From assembly GCF_039909015.1 (NCBI RefSeq), contig NZ_CP150919.1, positions 1,712,501 through 1,776,500 of the forward strand: a stretch of DNA of 64,000 nucleotides, in the 5' to 3' direction. A program made the translations under genes and the position numbers. Below are positions 43,056-52,969 of the stretch, piece after piece (the first letter of the stretch is position 1; each line of letters starts with the position of its first letter). This DNA is from Pseudomonas grandcourensis. GTDB lineage: Bacteria; Pseudomonadota; Gammaproteobacteria; Pseudomonadales; Pseudomonadaceae. The notes below the pieces were generated by a model, which saw only the letters and a program-made list of their open reading frames with translations, was not told the DNA's origin and did not search any database.

Positions 43056-44498
43056 ATGGCAAGTCCAATTCTACCGGGTCTGGGTTTAGGCTCCGGCCTC
43101 GATACCACCGCCATCGTCAAAGCATTGGTGGATGCAGATAAGGCCGCCAAACAGAATCAGATCACTCGTCAGACGACTATCAACACTTCGCAGATATCCG
43201 CGGTTGGTAGTCTCAAAAGTGTCCTGGCGAACTTTCAGACTGCGATCAAGAATCTGGGCGATACCAAAAACACGCAATTCCTGGGTTTCACTGCGACGTC
43301 CGCCGATCCAAAAGTGCTGACAGCGGTAGCCAGCAATACGGCCGTCAACGGTACGTATTCGATCAAGGTCACCAACCTTGCGACCTCTTCCAAAGTGGCG
43401 ACTGCCGCTTTTGCTGGTGGTGCAACCAGCCCTATTCCTGCAGGTACGCTGAATATCACGCAAAATGGCGTCAGCAGTCCCGTGACCATTCCGGCGGGCG
43501 CAACGTTGCAATCAGTGCGTGATGCGATCAACACCCAGCAGGGCGCCAACGGCTTCAGCGCCAACATCGTGACCGACCAGTTCGGTTCGCGTCTGGTGAT
43601 GGGGTCGACGACGACCGGTGCCGGTTCCGATATCACCCTCAGTGGTATTGCAGGCCTGGAAATTACAGCCGGCCAGAAAATGGACACACCGCCGACGGGG
43701 GCCTCGGCCGGTGCCATCGGTGAGTTCGCGATGGATGCGAGCTTCAGCGTGGATGGTCTCGCGCTGACCAGCAAGAGCAACACGGTTGATAAGGCGATCT
43801 CCGGCTTGACCCTTAATCTGGTCGCCGGTGGTAATGCAACCACAACGGTAACGGTTGGTCCGAACAACGATGGCTTGAAAAAATCCATTCAGACGTTCGT
43901 AGACGCTTACAACCAGGTCGTGACCAGCGTGAATGCCTTGACCAAGCCAACTCTGGATGACGACGGCAAACCGACCGTTGCGGCAGCGTTGACCGGTGAT
44001 CCTCTGGCGCGCGGTATTCTGGCGTCGATTCGTGAGCCGCTGGCCACGACGGGTGCGGGTGACAAACTCACGGTTCTGTCGCAGTTGGGTATTACCACCA
44101 ACCAGAAGACCGGTGCGCTGGATTTCGACAGTACCAAGTTTACAACCGCGATGGGTACGCAGCAGCTCGGTGGTGAGGTTCAGAAGCTGTTCCTGGGCGA
44201 CCCGGCAGCAACCGGTGCTGCCTCCAAAGGCTTGCTGGATCGTATGAACGATGCCATCACACCTTATACCGTTACCGGCAAGGACGGCATCCTGGATGCG
44301 CGCTCGACCAACCTGGCCAAGGCCAAGACCAATCTGTCCAACCAGCAGGTAGCTCTGGATCGTCGGGTTGAAACGCTGACTGCCGTGTTGACCAAAAAGT
44401 ACAACGACATGGACACTCTGGTCGGAAAGCTGAAGGCCACTGCCAGCAACATTACTTCGATGTTCGAGGCAATCTCGGCACAGCAGAGGAACAGCTGA
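43056..44498 (+). CDS. fliD: Filament cap protein FliD
   Basis: Pentameric cap that guides flagellin into the growing tip. The 480-residue protein begins SPILPGLGLGSGLDTTAIVK with the FliD N-terminal domain; the C-terminal coiled-coil (ARSTNLAKAKTNLSNQQVAL, KKYNDMDTLVGKLKATASNI) matches the family. The middle is variable. GAAGGGAG precedes the ATG. A terminator follows, separating it from fliS. Confidence 0.95.
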   Translation: MASPILPGLGLGSGLDTTAIVKALVDADKAAKQNQITRQTTINTSQISAVGSLKSVLANFQTAIKNLGDTKNTQFLGFTATSADPKVLTAVASNTAVNGTYSIKVTNLATSSKVATAAFAGGATSPIPAGTLNITQNGVSSPVTIPAGATLQSVRDAINTQQGANGFSANIVTDQFGSRLVMGSTTTGAGSDITLSGIAGLEITAGQKMDTPPTGASAGAIGEFAMDASFSVDGLALTSKSNTVDKAISGLTLNLVAGGNATTTVTVGPNNDGLKKSIQTFVDAYNQVVTSVNALTKPTLDDDGKPTVAAALTGDPLARGILASIREPLATTGAGDKLTVLSQLGITTNQKTGALDFDSTKFTTAMGTQQLGGEVQKLFLGDPAATGAASKGLLDRMNDAITPYTVTGKDGILDARSTNLAKAKTNLSNQQVALDRRVETLTAVLTKKYNDMDTLVGKLKATASNITSMFEAISAQQRNS

Positions 44499-44514
44499 TA
44501 GCGCTGTAAACGCC

Positions 44515-44551
44515 AAAAGCCCGGCGACGTTTTCGGCGTTCCGGGCTTTTT
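44515..44551 (+). terminator. Rho-independent terminator after fliD
   Basis: AAAAGCCCGG (44515-44524) pairs with CCGGGCTTTT (44541-44550), with a smaller CGACG/CGGCG pairing inside, and ends in T residues. Confidence 0.88.
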
Positions 44552-44562
44552 GCATTTGCATC

Positions 44563-44589
44563 TAAAGTTTTTTGACGCGTCGTCGATAT
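44563..44589 (+). promoter_or_regulatory. Candidate FliA promoter of fliST
   Basis: TAAAGTTT with a following GTCGATAT, TAAA and the -10 element separated by 15 nt, matches the sigma-28 consensus with two mismatches in the -10. It lies between the fliD terminator and fliS, 40 nt before the start. Confidence 0.55.
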
Positions 44590-44628
44590 GCTGGTTATAC
44601 GAACCAAAGATTTCAGATGAGGTACAAC

Positions 44629-45024
44629 ATGAATCCAATGTTAGCCCTTCGCCAATACCAGAAGATTGGCGCTCAGGCCCAGACTTCCGAAGCCAGCCCT
44701 CATCGTCTGGTGCAAATGCTGATGGAGGGAGGCCTGGATCGAATTGCCCAGGCCAAAGGTGCGATCGAACGCAAAGACATCCCGAACAAGGGTGTGTTCA
44801 TCAGCAAGGCTATCGGCATTATCGGTGGTCTGCGTGAAGGTCTGGATCTGGATAACAAGGCTGAGTCGGTGGGCGAACTGGACAGTCTCTACGCTTACAT
44901 GATGAAGCGTCTGGCGCAAGCCAACGTCAATACCGATCCAAAGATCCTCGATGAAGTCGCTGACCTGCTGAGCACGGTCAAGGACGGCTGGGATGCCATC
45001 GGCACGCCAGGCCCTCAGTTTTAA
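44629..45024 (+). CDS. fliS: Flagellin export chaperone FliS
   Basis: Binds the C-terminal D0 region of FliC in the cytoplasm and prevents premature polymerisation. The 131-residue helical protein has the family start MNPMLALRQYQKIGAQAQTS, then EASPHRLVQMLMEGGLDRIA and GGLREGLDLD. ATG 44629 follows GATGAGGT; the frame is open upstream with unrelated residues. fliT follows after 10 nt. Confidence 0.95.
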   Translation: MNPMLALRQYQKIGAQAQTSEASPHRLVQMLMEGGLDRIAQAKGAIERKDIPNKGVFISKAIGIIGGLREGLDLDNKAESVGELDSLYAYMMKRLAQANVNTDPKILDEVADLLSTVKDGWDAIGTPGPQF

Positions 45025-45034
45025 GGAGATCACC

Positions 45035-45331
45035 ATGAGTCTTGTATTGCAGCGAATCGAACAAACCCGAGAAGGTCTTGTAGGCGCTCTGGCCGAGCGT
45101 AACTGGGAAGCCATCGGGGAGTTGGACCAGGCTTGCCGTTCCTGCATGGAAGACGTCTTGAGTGAACCTTCGGTGGACGAGGCGGCGTTGCGCGATAATC
45201 TTGAAGAGTTGCTGGGGGTCTACAAGCAGCTGCTTGAGGCGGCAACGGGAGAGCGGCAGGCGATAGTCGATGAGATGTCGCAGATCACCCAAGCACAAAA
45301 CGCGGCAAAGGTTTACCATCTGTTTGGTTAA
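45035..45331 (+). CDS. fliT: Flagellar chaperone FliT-like protein
   Basis: A 98-residue all-helical protein (LVLQRIEQTREGLVGALAER, LRDNLEELLGVYKQLLEAAT) downstream of fliS, in the position of FliT, the FliD export chaperone. AAGGAGAT lies at ideal distance from the ATG. Sequence similarity of FliT proteins is low, so the name rests mainly on place, length and helical pattern. In P. aeruginosa the equivalent gene is called fleP/fliT. Confidence 0.8.
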   Translation: MSLVLQRIEQTREGLVGALAERNWEAIGELDQACRSCMEDVLSEPSVDEAALRDNLEELLGVYKQLLEAATGERQAIVDEMSQITQAQNAAKVYHLFG

Positions 45332-45368
45332 TTGACGCCAGTTAATCCAGATATAGTGCGCCATAAAT

Positions 45369-45397
45369 TTGACTGTGCACGGTTTTTTGACTTAACT
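45369..45397 (+). promoter_or_regulatory. Candidate sigma-70 promoter of fleQ
   Basis: TTGACT, a 17-nt spacer and TTAACT lie about 107 nt upstream of fleQ. No GG-N10-GC site was found there, consistent with fleQ being class I and sigma-70 dependent. The -10 box is imperfect. Confidence 0.4.
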
Positions 45398-45503
45398 AGT
45401 GGCTGTTCCAGATTTCAGTCGTCTTCAGGCATATTTGTGCCTGCAAGCGTTTAGCTTGCCCCAGCATTTTGGGCATCGAGTTGACTAGGGAAGTTGCTAT
45501 TGC

Positions 45504-46979
45504 ATGTGGCGTGAAACCAAAATTCTGCTGATTGATGACGATAGCGTCCGTCGCCGCGACCTGGCGGTGATTTTAAATTTTCTCGGCGAAGAAAATTTAC
45601 CCTGCGGTAGCCATGACTGGCAGCAGGCTGTCGGCTCTTTGTCGTCAAGTCGTGAAGTGATCTGTGTCCTCATCGGGACGGTCAACGCTCCTGGTGCACT
45701 TCTGGGCTTGCTTAAGACACTCTCGACATGGGATGAGTTCCTTCCGGTTTTGTTAATGGGCGATAATTCTTCCATTGACCTGCCGGAAGACCAGCGTCGG
45801 CGAGTGCTTTCGACCCTCGAAATGCCGCCCAGCTACAGCAAATTGCTCGATTCGCTGCACCGTGCCCAGGTCTATCGCGAGATGTACGACCAGGCCCGCG
45901 AGCGCGGTCGTCATCGCGAACCCAATCTTTTCCGCAGTCTTGTCGGCACCAGTCGGGCGATTCAACACGTCCGCCAGATGATGCAGCAAGTCGCCGATAC
46001 CGATGCCAGCGTGCTGATCCTCGGTGAGTCCGGCACCGGCAAGGAAGTGGTTGCGCGCAACCTGCATTACCATTCCAAGCGCCGCGAAGCGCCGTTCGTG
46101 CCGGTCAACTGCGGGGCGATCCCGGCCGAGCTGCTGGAAAGCGAATTGTTCGGTCATGAGAAGGGCGCCTTCACCGGGGCGATCACCAGCCGCGCCGGTC
46201 GATTCGAACTGGCCAACGGCGGCACCCTGTTCCTCGATGAAATCGGCGACATGCCGCTGCCGATGCAGGTCAAGTTGCTGCGCGTGTTGCAGGAGCGCAC
46301 CTTCGAGCGCGTGGGCAGCAACAAGACCCAGAGCGTCGACGTGCGCATCATTGCGGCGACCCACAAAAATCTCGAAAGCATGATCGAGATCGGCACCTTC
46401 CGCGAAGACTTGTACTACCGCCTGAATGTGTTCCCGATCGAGATGGCGCCGCTGCGTGAGCGCGTCGAAGACATTCCGCTGCTGATGAACGAACTGATCT
46501 CGCGCATGGAGCACGAGAAGCGCGGTTCGATCCGGTTCAACTCGGCGGCGATCATGTCGCTGTGCCGGCATGGCTGGCCGGGCAACGTCCGTGAACTGGC
46601 CAACCTGGTGGAGCGCATGGCGATCATGCATCCATACGGCGTGATCGGCGTGGTCGAGTTGCCGAAGAAATTCCGCTACGTCGACGATGAAGACGAGCAG
46701 ATGGTGGACAGCCTGCGCAGTGATCTGGAAGAGCGTGTGGCCATCAACGGTCATACGCCGGACTTCACGGCCAACGCCATGTTGCCTCCGGAGGGCCTGG
46801 ACCTGAAGGACTACCTCGGTGGTCTGGAGCAAGGCTTGATTCAGCAGGCGCTGGATGATGCCAACGGCATTGTGGCGCGCGCGGCCGAGCGCCTGCGCAT
46901 CCGTCGTACCACGCTGGTGGAAAAGATGCGCAAGTACGGCATGAGCCGTCGTGATGGAGACGAACAGGCGGATGATTGA
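45504..46979 (+). CDS. fleQ: FleQ, master regulator of flagellar genes
   Basis: Sigma-54 enhancer-binding protein and c-di-GMP receptor that activates class II flagellar genes and represses or activates exopolysaccharide genes. The 491-residue protein matches P. aeruginosa FleQ end to end: an N-terminal FleQ domain without a phosphorylatable Asp (1-120), Walker A GESGTGKE at 174-181, GAFTGA intact at 221-226, Walker B LFLDEIG at 242-248, and a Fis-type HTH ([20 protein letters not shown]). The start [13 protein letters not shown] is the family start. It is followed by fleSR with their own sigma-54 promoter. Confidence 0.97.
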   Translation: MWRETKILLIDDDSVRRRDLAVILNFLGEENLPCGSHDWQQAVGSLSSSREVICVLIGTVNAPGALLGLLKTLSTWDEFLPVLLMGDNSSIDLPEDQRRRVLSTLEMPPSYSKLLDSLHRAQVYREMYDQARERGRHREPNLFRSLVGTSRAIQHVRQMMQQVADTDASVLILGESGTGKEVVARNLHYHSKRREAPFVPVNCGAIPAELLESELFGHEKGAFTGAITSRAGRFELANGGTLFLDEIGDMPLPMQVKLLRVLQERTFERVGSNKTQSVDVRIIAATHKNLESMIEIGTFREDLYYRLNVFPIEMAPLRERVEDIPLLMNELISRMEHEKRGSIRFNSAAIMSLCRHGWPGNVRELANLVERMAIMHPYGVIGVVELPKKFRYVDDEDEQMVDSLRSDLEERVAINGHTPDFTANAMLPPEGLDLKDYLGGLEQGLIQQALDDANGIVARAAERLRIRRTTLVEKMRKYGMSRRDGDEQADD

Positions 46980-46989
46980 CGCCTGTTTT
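46964..46989 (+). terminator. Weak terminator overlapping the end of fleQ
   Basis: ACAGGCG (46964-46970) pairs with CGCCTGT (46980-46986) across the stop codon region and leads into TTTT. The stem is only 7 bp. Confidence 0.45.
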
Positions 46990-47020
46990 CCAATCCATTC
47001 ATTTATAAGCAGTTTTTTTT

Positions 47021-47037
47021 AGGCACGGGTATTGCTA
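47021..47037 (+). promoter_or_regulatory. Sigma-54 promoter of fleSR
   Basis: AGGCACG-GGTA-TTGCTA fits the -24/-12 consensus, with GG (47022-47023) and GC (47034-47035) 10 nt apart. It lies 53 nt upstream of fleS; FleQ is the expected activator. Confidence 0.85.
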
Positions 47038-47089
47038 CGTCCCTCGCAACGTTCCGTTTAACTGACGGTCAGCCAAGCGAGAGAGCACG

Positions 47090-48301
47090 ATGCCCCAAGC
47101 CGCCCAGATGTCTCCTGTCCCTGATGCTTCGCGGCAACCGTCGTCCGTAGAGCAGGCGAGCCGGCTTGGCCTTGAGCAGGCATTCGCGCTGTTCAATCAG
47201 ATGTCCAGTCAGTTGACCGACTCCTACAGCATGCTTGAAGCCCGGGTGACCGAGCTCAAGGGTGAATTGGCCGTGGTCAGCGCCCAACGCATGCAGGAGC
47301 TCGCGGAAAAAGAACGCCTGGCCAACCGCCTGCAAAACCTCCTCGATCTGTTACCCGGCGGAGTCATCGTCATCGACGCCCAAGGCATCGTGCGCGAAGC
47401 CAATCCGGCGGCGTGCGAGTTGCTGGGGCTGCCGCTGGAGGGTGAGTTGTGGCGCCACGTCATTGCCCGCTGTTTTGCACCGCGCGAAGACGATGGCCAT
47501 GAAGTTTCCCTCAAGGATGGTCGGCGCCTGTCGATCGCCACGCGCTCGCTGGACGCCGAGCCTGGTCAGTTAGTGTTGCTCAACGATCTGACCGAAACCC
47601 GCCATCTGCAGGATCAACTGGCCCGTCATGAACGCCTGTCGTCGCTGGGGCGCATGGTCGCTTCGTTGGCGCATCAGATACGTACGCCGTTGTCCGCCGC
47701 GTTGCTGTATGCCAGTCATTTGACCGAGCAAGAGCTGCCGGTCGCTACTCAGCAGCGCTTCGCCGGCCGCCTCAAGGAGCGCCTGCACGAATTGGAGCAC
47801 CAGGTGCGCGACATGCTGGTCTTCGCCCGGGGCGAATTGCCGCTGACCGACCGCGTGACGCCAGGCCAATTGATGCAATCTTTGCAAGCGGCGGCGCTGA
47901 CCCATGTACAGGATTTGCCGATCCGCTGGCAGTGCGACAGTCACTCGGGGGAGTTGCTGTGCAATCGCGACACCCTGGTCGGTGCGATCCTCAATCTGAT
48001 CGAGAACGCCATTCAGGCCAGTGCCGGCCAATTGCGCCTCAAGATTCATCTCTACACTCGCGGCAATAACTTGCGCCTGTGCGTCAGCGACAGTGGCTGC
48101 GGTATCGATGCCGCCGTTCTGGCGCGATTGGGTGAGCCCTTTTTCACCACCAAGACTACCGGCACTGGTCTTGGCCTGACCGTGGTCAAGGCAGTGGCGC
48201 GTGCTCATCAGGGAGAATTGCAGTTGCGTTCGCGGCTCGGTCGCGGCACCTGCGCGCAGGTGACCCTGCCGTTGTTCAGCAGCGCTCAAGGAGCGGAGTG
48301 A
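47090..48301 (+). CDS. fleS: Two-component sensor kinase FleS
   Basis: Cytosolic histidine kinase that phosphorylates FleR. The 403-residue protein has no membrane helix, a coiled-coil N-terminus, a PAS domain (about 80-170; LLPGGVIVIDAQGIVREANP), a HisKA motif with the phospho-His (MVASLAHQIRTPLSAAL), and the ATPase boxes N (LNLIENAIQA), G1 (VSDSGCGID), F and G2 (PFFTTKTTGTGLGL). It overlaps the GTG that could start fleR; the pair is one operon. Confidence 0.95.
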   Translation: MPQAAQMSPVPDASRQPSSVEQASRLGLEQAFALFNQMSSQLTDSYSMLEARVTELKGELAVVSAQRMQELAEKERLANRLQNLLDLLPGGVIVIDAQGIVREANPAACELLGLPLEGELWRHVIARCFAPREDDGHEVSLKDGRRLSIATRSLDAEPGQLVLLNDLTETRHLQDQLARHERLSSLGRMVASLAHQIRTPLSAALLYASHLTEQELPVATQQRFAGRLKERLHELEHQVRDMLVFARGELPLTDRVTPGQLMQSLQAAALTHVQDLPIRWQCDSHSGELLCNRDTLVGAILNLIENAIQASAGQLRLKIHLYTRGNNLRLCVSDSGCGIDAAVLARLGEPFFTTKTTGTGLGLTVVKAVARAHQGELQLRSRLGRGTCAQVTLPLFSSAQGAE

Positions 48302-48306
48302 AACAG

Positions 48307-49692
48307 ATGGGTATCAAGGTTCTGCTGGTCGAGGACGACCGCGCGTTGCGCGAGGCGCTGGCCGATACGCTGTTGCTCGCGGGGCACGATTACAAGGCGG
48401 TGGGTTCGGCAGAGGAAGCGTTGCTTGCCGTCGACGGCGAGGCCTTCAGCCTGGTGATCAGCGACGTCAACATGCCGGGCATGGACGGCCATCAGTTGCT
48501 GGGTATGCTGCGAGCGCGGCAGCCGCAGTTGCCGGTGTTGCTGATGACGGCTCACGGTGCGGTCGAGCGTGCGGTCGATGCGATGCGCCAAGGTGCGGCG
48601 GACTACCTGGTCAAGCCATTCGAGCCCAAGGCGTTGCTCGATCTGGTAGGGCGTCATGCCCTGGGCAGTCTCGGCCAGGCCGAGGGCGAAGGGCCGATAG
48701 CATTCGAGCCAGCGAGCGCGCAGTTGCTCGAATTGGCGGCGCGGGTCGCACGCAGTGATTCCACGGTGTTGATCTCGGGCGAGTCGGGCACGGGCAAGGA
48801 AGTGCTGGCGCGATACATCCACCAGCATTCTCATCGCGCCAGCCAGCCGTTCATTGCGATTAATTGCGCAGCGATCCCGGACAACATGCTCGAAGCGACC
48901 TTGTTCGGGCACGAGAAGGGCTCCTTCACCGGCGCCATAGCCGCGCAGGCCGGCAAGTTCGAACAGGCCGACGGCGGCACCATCCTGCTCGACGAAATTT
49001 CCGAAATGCCCCTGGGGCTCCAGGCCAAACTGCTGCGTGTGTTGCAAGAGCGCGAGGTCGAAAGGGTTGGGGCGCGCAAGCCGATCACCCTGGATATTCG
49101 TGTGGTCGCCACCACCAATCGAGATCTGGCGGGTGAGGTGGCGGCGGGGCGCTTCCGCGAAGATCTTTACTATCGCCTGTCGGTGTTTCCCCTGGCCTGG
49201 CGCCCGTTGCGCGAGCGTACCGCCGACATCCTGCCGTTGGCCGAGCGCCTGCTGGCCAGGCACGTCAATAAAATGAAGCATGCGGCAGCCAGATTGTCCC
49301 CCGAGGCCCAGGCGTGTCTGATCGGTTATCCGTGGCCGGGCAATGTGCGTGAACTGGACAACGCGATTCAGCGTGCGCTGATACTGCAGCAGGGTGGCGT
49401 GATCCAGCCGCAGGATTTCTGCCTGACCGGACCGGTGGCTTGTGCGCCACTGCCTGCGTTGGCGCAGGCGCCGGTGCGTCCTGTGGAAGTCGAGTCCGAG
49501 CCGGCCGGTGCGCTGGGCGATGACCTGCGTCGCCGTGAATTCCAGATGATCATCGATACCTTGCGCGCCGAGCGCGGTCGTCGCAAAGAGGCGGCCGAGC
49601 GCCTGGGTATCAGCCCGCGAACCCTGCGCTACAAGCTGGCGCAGATGCGCGATGCCGGCATGGATGTGGAAGCCTTTTTGTTCGCGACCTGA
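48307..49692 (+). CDS. fleR: Response regulator FleR, sigma-54 activator
   Basis: Activates class III flagellar genes (hook, ring and rod operons in P. aeruginosa). The 461-residue protein has a receiver domain with the phospho-Asp at 53 (LVISDVNMPGMDG) and Lys in DYLVKPFEP, an AAA+ domain with GESGTGKE and GSFTGA (a tolerated variant of GAFTGA), LLDEISEMP, and a C-terminal Fis-type HTH (GRRKEAAERLGISPRTLRYK). ATG 48307 gives the family start MGIKVLLVEDD with GGAG at good distance; the GTG at 48298 overlapping fleS is possible. Confidence 0.95.
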   Translation: MGIKVLLVEDDRALREALADTLLLAGHDYKAVGSAEEALLAVDGEAFSLVISDVNMPGMDGHQLLGMLRARQPQLPVLLMTAHGAVERAVDAMRQGAADYLVKPFEPKALLDLVGRHALGSLGQAEGEGPIAFEPASAQLLELAARVARSDSTVLISGESGTGKEVLARYIHQHSHRASQPFIAINCAAIPDNMLEATLFGHEKGSFTGAIAAQAGKFEQADGGTILLDEISEMPLGLQAKLLRVLQEREVERVGARKPITLDIRVVATTNRDLAGEVAAGRFREDLYYRLSVFPLAWRPLRERTADILPLAERLLARHVNKMKHAAARLSPEAQACLIGYPWPGNVRELDNAIQRALILQQGGVIQPQDFCLTGPVACAPLPALAQAPVRPVEVESEPAGALGDDLRRREFQMIIDTLRAERGRRKEAAERLGISPRTLRYKLAQMRDAGMDVEAFLFAT

Positions 49693-49746
49693 TTTGTTGA
49701 CGACGCAAGGCTCGGGAAGGGCTTTTGTTCAGAGTGGCCATGGAGC

Positions 49747-49763
49747 TGGCACCCTTGTTGCTA
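49747..49763 (+). promoter_or_regulatory. Sigma-54 promoter of the fliE operon
   Basis: TGGCACC-CTTG-TTGCTA is close to consensus, with GG (49748-49749) and GC (49760-49761) 10 nt apart, 60 nt upstream of fliE. FleQ-dependent control is known for fliE in P. aeruginosa. Confidence 0.88.
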
Positions 49764-49822
49764 ACACCTCACTACCCGCCGAGTGAGTGTCAAAAAATTG
49801 CGGGTCGCCAAAGAGAGAGACC

Positions 49823-50149
49823 ATGAGCCAAGGTATTGAATTCAATCGGTTGATGCTGGATATGCGTGCCATGCAAATGGATGCCATGTCTGCGCCGAAA
49901 TCGACTGCCGTCCCTGAAATGACGGGCAGCAGCTTTTCCGACATGTTCGGTCAGGCCATCAATAAAGTGAACGACACCCAGCAGGCTTCCACGCAGTTGG
50001 CCAGTGCGTTCGAAATCGGCAAAAGCGGTGTCGACCTGACCGATGTGATGATTTCTTCGCAGAAGGCCAGCGTGTCGTTCCAGGCGTTGACCCAAGTGCG
50101 CAACAAAGTGGTTCAGGCCTACCAAGACATCATGCAGATGCCGGTTTAA
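49823..50149 (+). CDS. fliE: Hook-basal body protein FliE
   Basis: Joins the MS ring to the rod and is the first protein exported. The 108-residue product has the typical C-terminal helices ([53 protein letters not shown]). ATG 49823 ([10 protein letters not shown]) is the family start; the frame is open 12 codons upstream. fliF follows after 16 nt. Confidence 0.95.
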   Translation: MSQGIEFNRLMLDMRAMQMDAMSAPKSTAVPEMTGSSFSDMFGQAINKVNDTQQASTQLASAFEIGKSGVDLTDVMISSQKASVSFQALTQVRNKVVQAYQDIMQMPV

Positions 50150-50165
50150 AGGACGAGATTGAGTC

Positions 50166-51953
50166 ATGGCAGAAGCAGTCGCCGATAACGTTCCGGCCAA
50201 GGCCACTCCAATAGACGGCAAACCGCCGCTGTTCGGGTTGTCCTTCCTGGAAAACCTCTCCGAGATGACCATGTTGCGTCAGGTGGGCCTGTTGGTCGGC
50301 CTGGCGGCGAGCGTGGCGATTGGTTTTGCCGTGGTGTTGTGGTCCCAGCAACCGGACTACCGGCCTCTGTACGGCAGCCTTGCCGGCATGGACGCCAAGC
50401 AGGTCATGGAAACCCTGGCCTCCGCCGATATCCCGTACACCGTCGAACCCAATTCCGGTGCCTTGCTGGTCAAGGCCGATGACCTGTCCCGTGCGCGCCT
50501 CAAGCTCGCGGCCGCTGGTGTCACTCCCAGCGACGGCAACATCGGTTTTGAAATCCTCGACAAGGAACAGGGACTGGGCACCAGCCAGTTCATGGAAGCG
50601 ACCCGCTATCGTCGCGGCCTCGAAGGCGAACTGGCCCGCACCATTTCCAGCCTGAACAACGTCAAGGGTGCCCGTGTGCACTTGGCGATCCCGAAAAGTT
50701 CGGTGTTCGTGCGCGACGAGCGCAAGCCAAGCGCTTCGGTTCTGGTTGAACTCTATTCCGGTCGCTCCCTCGAACCCGGCCAGGTCGTGGCCATCATCAA
50801 CCTGGTGGCGACCAGCGTTCCCGAACTCAGCAAGTCGCAGATCACCGTGGTCGACCAGAAGGGCAACCTGCTCTCCGATCAGGCGGAAAACTCCGAACTG
50901 ACCATGGCCGGCAAGCAGTTCGACTACAGCCGTCGCATGGAAAGCATGCTCACCCAGCGTGTGCACAATATTCTGCAGCCGGTGCTGGGCAACGACCGTT
51001 ACAAGGCCGAAGTCTCGGCCGATGTGGATTTCAGTGCGGTCGAATCGACTTCCGAGCAATTCAACCCGGATCAACCGGCGTTGCGCAGCGAGCAGTCGGT
51101 CAACGAACAGCGTACCGCCAGCAATGGCCCGCAAGGCGTGCCGGGTGCCTTGAGCAACCAGCCTCCAGCGCCGGCCTCCGCGCCGCAGACCACCGGCGGC
51201 ACTCCGGGGGCAGCCGGCATGGTGCAGCCGGGCCAGCCGCTGGTTGATGCCAATGGCCAGCAGATCATGGACCCGGCCACCGGTCAGCCGATGCTCGCAC
51301 CGTACCCGGCGGACAAGCGTCAACAATCGACCAAGAACTTCGAGCTCGACCGCTCCATCAGCCATACCAAGCAGCAGCAGGGCCGGTTGAATCGCCTGTC
51401 GGTGTCGGTCGTCGTCGACGATCAGGTCATGATCAACCCGGCCAACGGTGAAACCACCCGCGCGCCATGGAGCGCCGATCAATTGGCGCGCTTCACTCGC
51501 CTGGTGCAGGACGCGGTCGGCTTCGATGCCAGTCGTGGTGACAGCGTCAGCGTGATCAACATGCCGTTCTCCGCCGAGCGCGGTGAAGTGATTGCCGAAA
51601 CTCCGTTCTACTCCCAGCCGTGGTTCTGGGACATCGTCAAGCAAGTGCTGGGCGTGCTGTTCATTCTGGTGCTGGTGTTCGGTGTGCTGCGTCCGGTGCT
51701 CAACAACATCACCGGTGGTGGCAAGGGCAAGCAGCTGGCCGGTATCGGCAGCGACGTCGAGTTGGGTGGCATGGGCGGTCTGGATGGCGAGTTGGCCAAC
51801 GACCGTGTCAGCCTCGGTGGCCCGACCAGCATCCTGCTGCCGAGCCCGAGCGAAGGCTATGACGCTCAGTTGAACGCAATCAAGAGTCTGGTGGCAGAAG
51901 ACCCGGGTCGTGTGGCCCAGGTCGTGAAAGAGTGGATTAACGCAGATGAGTGA
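50166..51953 (+). CDS. fliF: MS-ring protein FliF
   Basis: Inner-membrane ring and rotor base. The 595-residue protein has one TM helix near 40-62 (GLLVGLAASVAIGFAVVLW), periplasmic ring-building domains (YRPLYGSLAGMDAKQVMETL, RYRRGLEGELARTISSLNNV), a Pro/Gly/Ala-rich insert around 320-400, a second TM near 490-510 (VLGVLFILVLVFGVLRPVLN) and the cytoplasmic FliG-binding tail. It overlaps fliG by 8 nt. Confidence 0.97.
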   Translation: MAEAVADNVPAKATPIDGKPPLFGLSFLENLSEMTMLRQVGLLVGLAASVAIGFAVVLWSQQPDYRPLYGSLAGMDAKQVMETLASADIPYTVEPNSGALLVKADDLSRARLKLAAAGVTPSDGNIGFEILDKEQGLGTSQFMEATRYRRGLEGELARTISSLNNVKGARVHLAIPKSSVFVRDERKPSASVLVELYSGRSLEPGQVVAIINLVATSVPELSKSQITVVDQKGNLLSDQAENSELTMAGKQFDYSRRMESMLTQRVHNILQPVLGNDRYKAEVSADVDFSAVESTSEQFNPDQPALRSEQSVNEQRTASNGPQGVPGALSNQPPAPASAPQTTGGTPGAAGMVQPGQPLVDANGQQIMDPATGQPMLAPYPADKRQQSTKNFELDRSISHTKQQQGRLNRLSVSVVVDDQVMINPANGETTRAPWSADQLARFTRLVQDAVGFDASRGDSVSVINMPFSAERGEVIAETPFYSQPWFWDIVKQVLGVLFILVLVFGVLRPVLNNITGGGKGKQLAGIGSDVELGGMGGLDGELANDRVSLGGPTSILLPSPSEGYDAQLNAIKSLVAEDPGRVAQVVKEWINADE

Positions 51954-52965
51954 TAACCGAGCCGTTGCCGCCAAACTGTCCAAGGTCGACAAAGCCGCAA
52001 TCCTGTTGCTGTCCCTGGGCTCCACCGACGCTGCCCAGGTGCTGCGCCACATGGGCCCCAAAGAGGTTCAGCGCGTGGGTGTGGCCATGGCCCAGATGGG
52101 TAATGTGCACCGTGAGCAAGTCGAGCAGGTGATGAGCGAGTTCGTCGATATCGTCGGCGACCAGACCAGCCTGGGCGTCGGCTCCGACGACTATGTGCGC
52201 AAGATGCTCACCCAGGCCCTGGGCGAAGACAAGGCCAACGGCCTGATCGACCGCATCCTGCTCGGTGGCAACACCAGCGGCCTCGACAGCCTGAAGTGGA
52301 TGGAGCCGCGCGCCGTCGCCGACGTGATCCGTTACGAGCACCCGCAGATCCAGGCGATCGTAGTGGCGTATCTCGATCCGGACCAGGCCGGTGAAGTGCT
52401 CGGCAACTTCGACCACAAGGTTCGGCTGGACATCATCCTGCGGGTGTCCTCGCTGAACACCGTACAGCCAGCGGCCCTGAAAGAGCTCAACCAGATTCTC
52501 GAGAAGCAGTTCTCCGGCAACTCGAATGCCTCGCGCACCACCCTGGGTGGCATCAAGCGCGCGGCGGACATCATGAACTTCCTCGACAGCTCCATCGAAG
52601 GCCAGCTCATGGACTCGATCCGCGAAGTCGACGAAGACCTGTCCGGTCAGATCGAAGACCTCATGTTCGTGTTCAACAACCTGGCCGATGTCGACGACCG
52701 CGGGATCCAGGCGCTGCTGCGCGAAGTGTCCTCCGATGTGCTGGTGCTGGCCCTCAAGGGGTCGGACGAAGGCGTCAAGGAGAAGATCTTCAAGAACATG
52801 TCCAAGCGTGCGGCCGAGCTGTTGCGCGACGACCTGGAAGCCAAGGGCCCGGTGCGCGTCAGCGACGTGGAAACCGCGCAGAAGGAAATCCTCACCATCG
52901 CCCGCCGTATGGCCGAAGCCGGAGAAATCGTTCTCGGCGGCAAGGGCGGCGAGGAAATGATCTAA
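51946..52965 (+). CDS. fliG: Rotor switch protein FliG
   Basis: C-ring protein that binds FliF and contacts the stator for torque. The 339-residue protein has the FliF-binding N-terminus (LSKVDKAAILLLSLGSTDAA), the EHPQIQAIVVAYLDP motif of the middle domain, and the torque helix with alternating charges (EDLMFVFNNLADVDDRGIQA, KGSDEGVKEKIFKNMSKRAA). It overlaps fliF by 8 nt; fliH starts 4 nt after it. Confidence 0.97.
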   Translation: MSDNRAVAAKLSKVDKAAILLLSLGSTDAAQVLRHMGPKEVQRVGVAMAQMGNVHREQVEQVMSEFVDIVGDQTSLGVGSDDYVRKMLTQALGEDKANGLIDRILLGGNTSGLDSLKWMEPRAVADVIRYEHPQIQAIVVAYLDPDQAGEVLGNFDHKVRLDIILRVSSLNTVQPAALKELNQILEKQFSGNSNASRTTLGGIKRAADIMNFLDSSIEGQLMDSIREVDEDLSGQIEDLMFVFNNLADVDDRGIQALLREVSSDVLVLALKGSDEGVKEKIFKNMSKRAAELLRDDLEAKGPVRVSDVETAQKEILTIARRMAEAGEIVLGGKGGEEMI

Positions 52966-52969
52966 CACC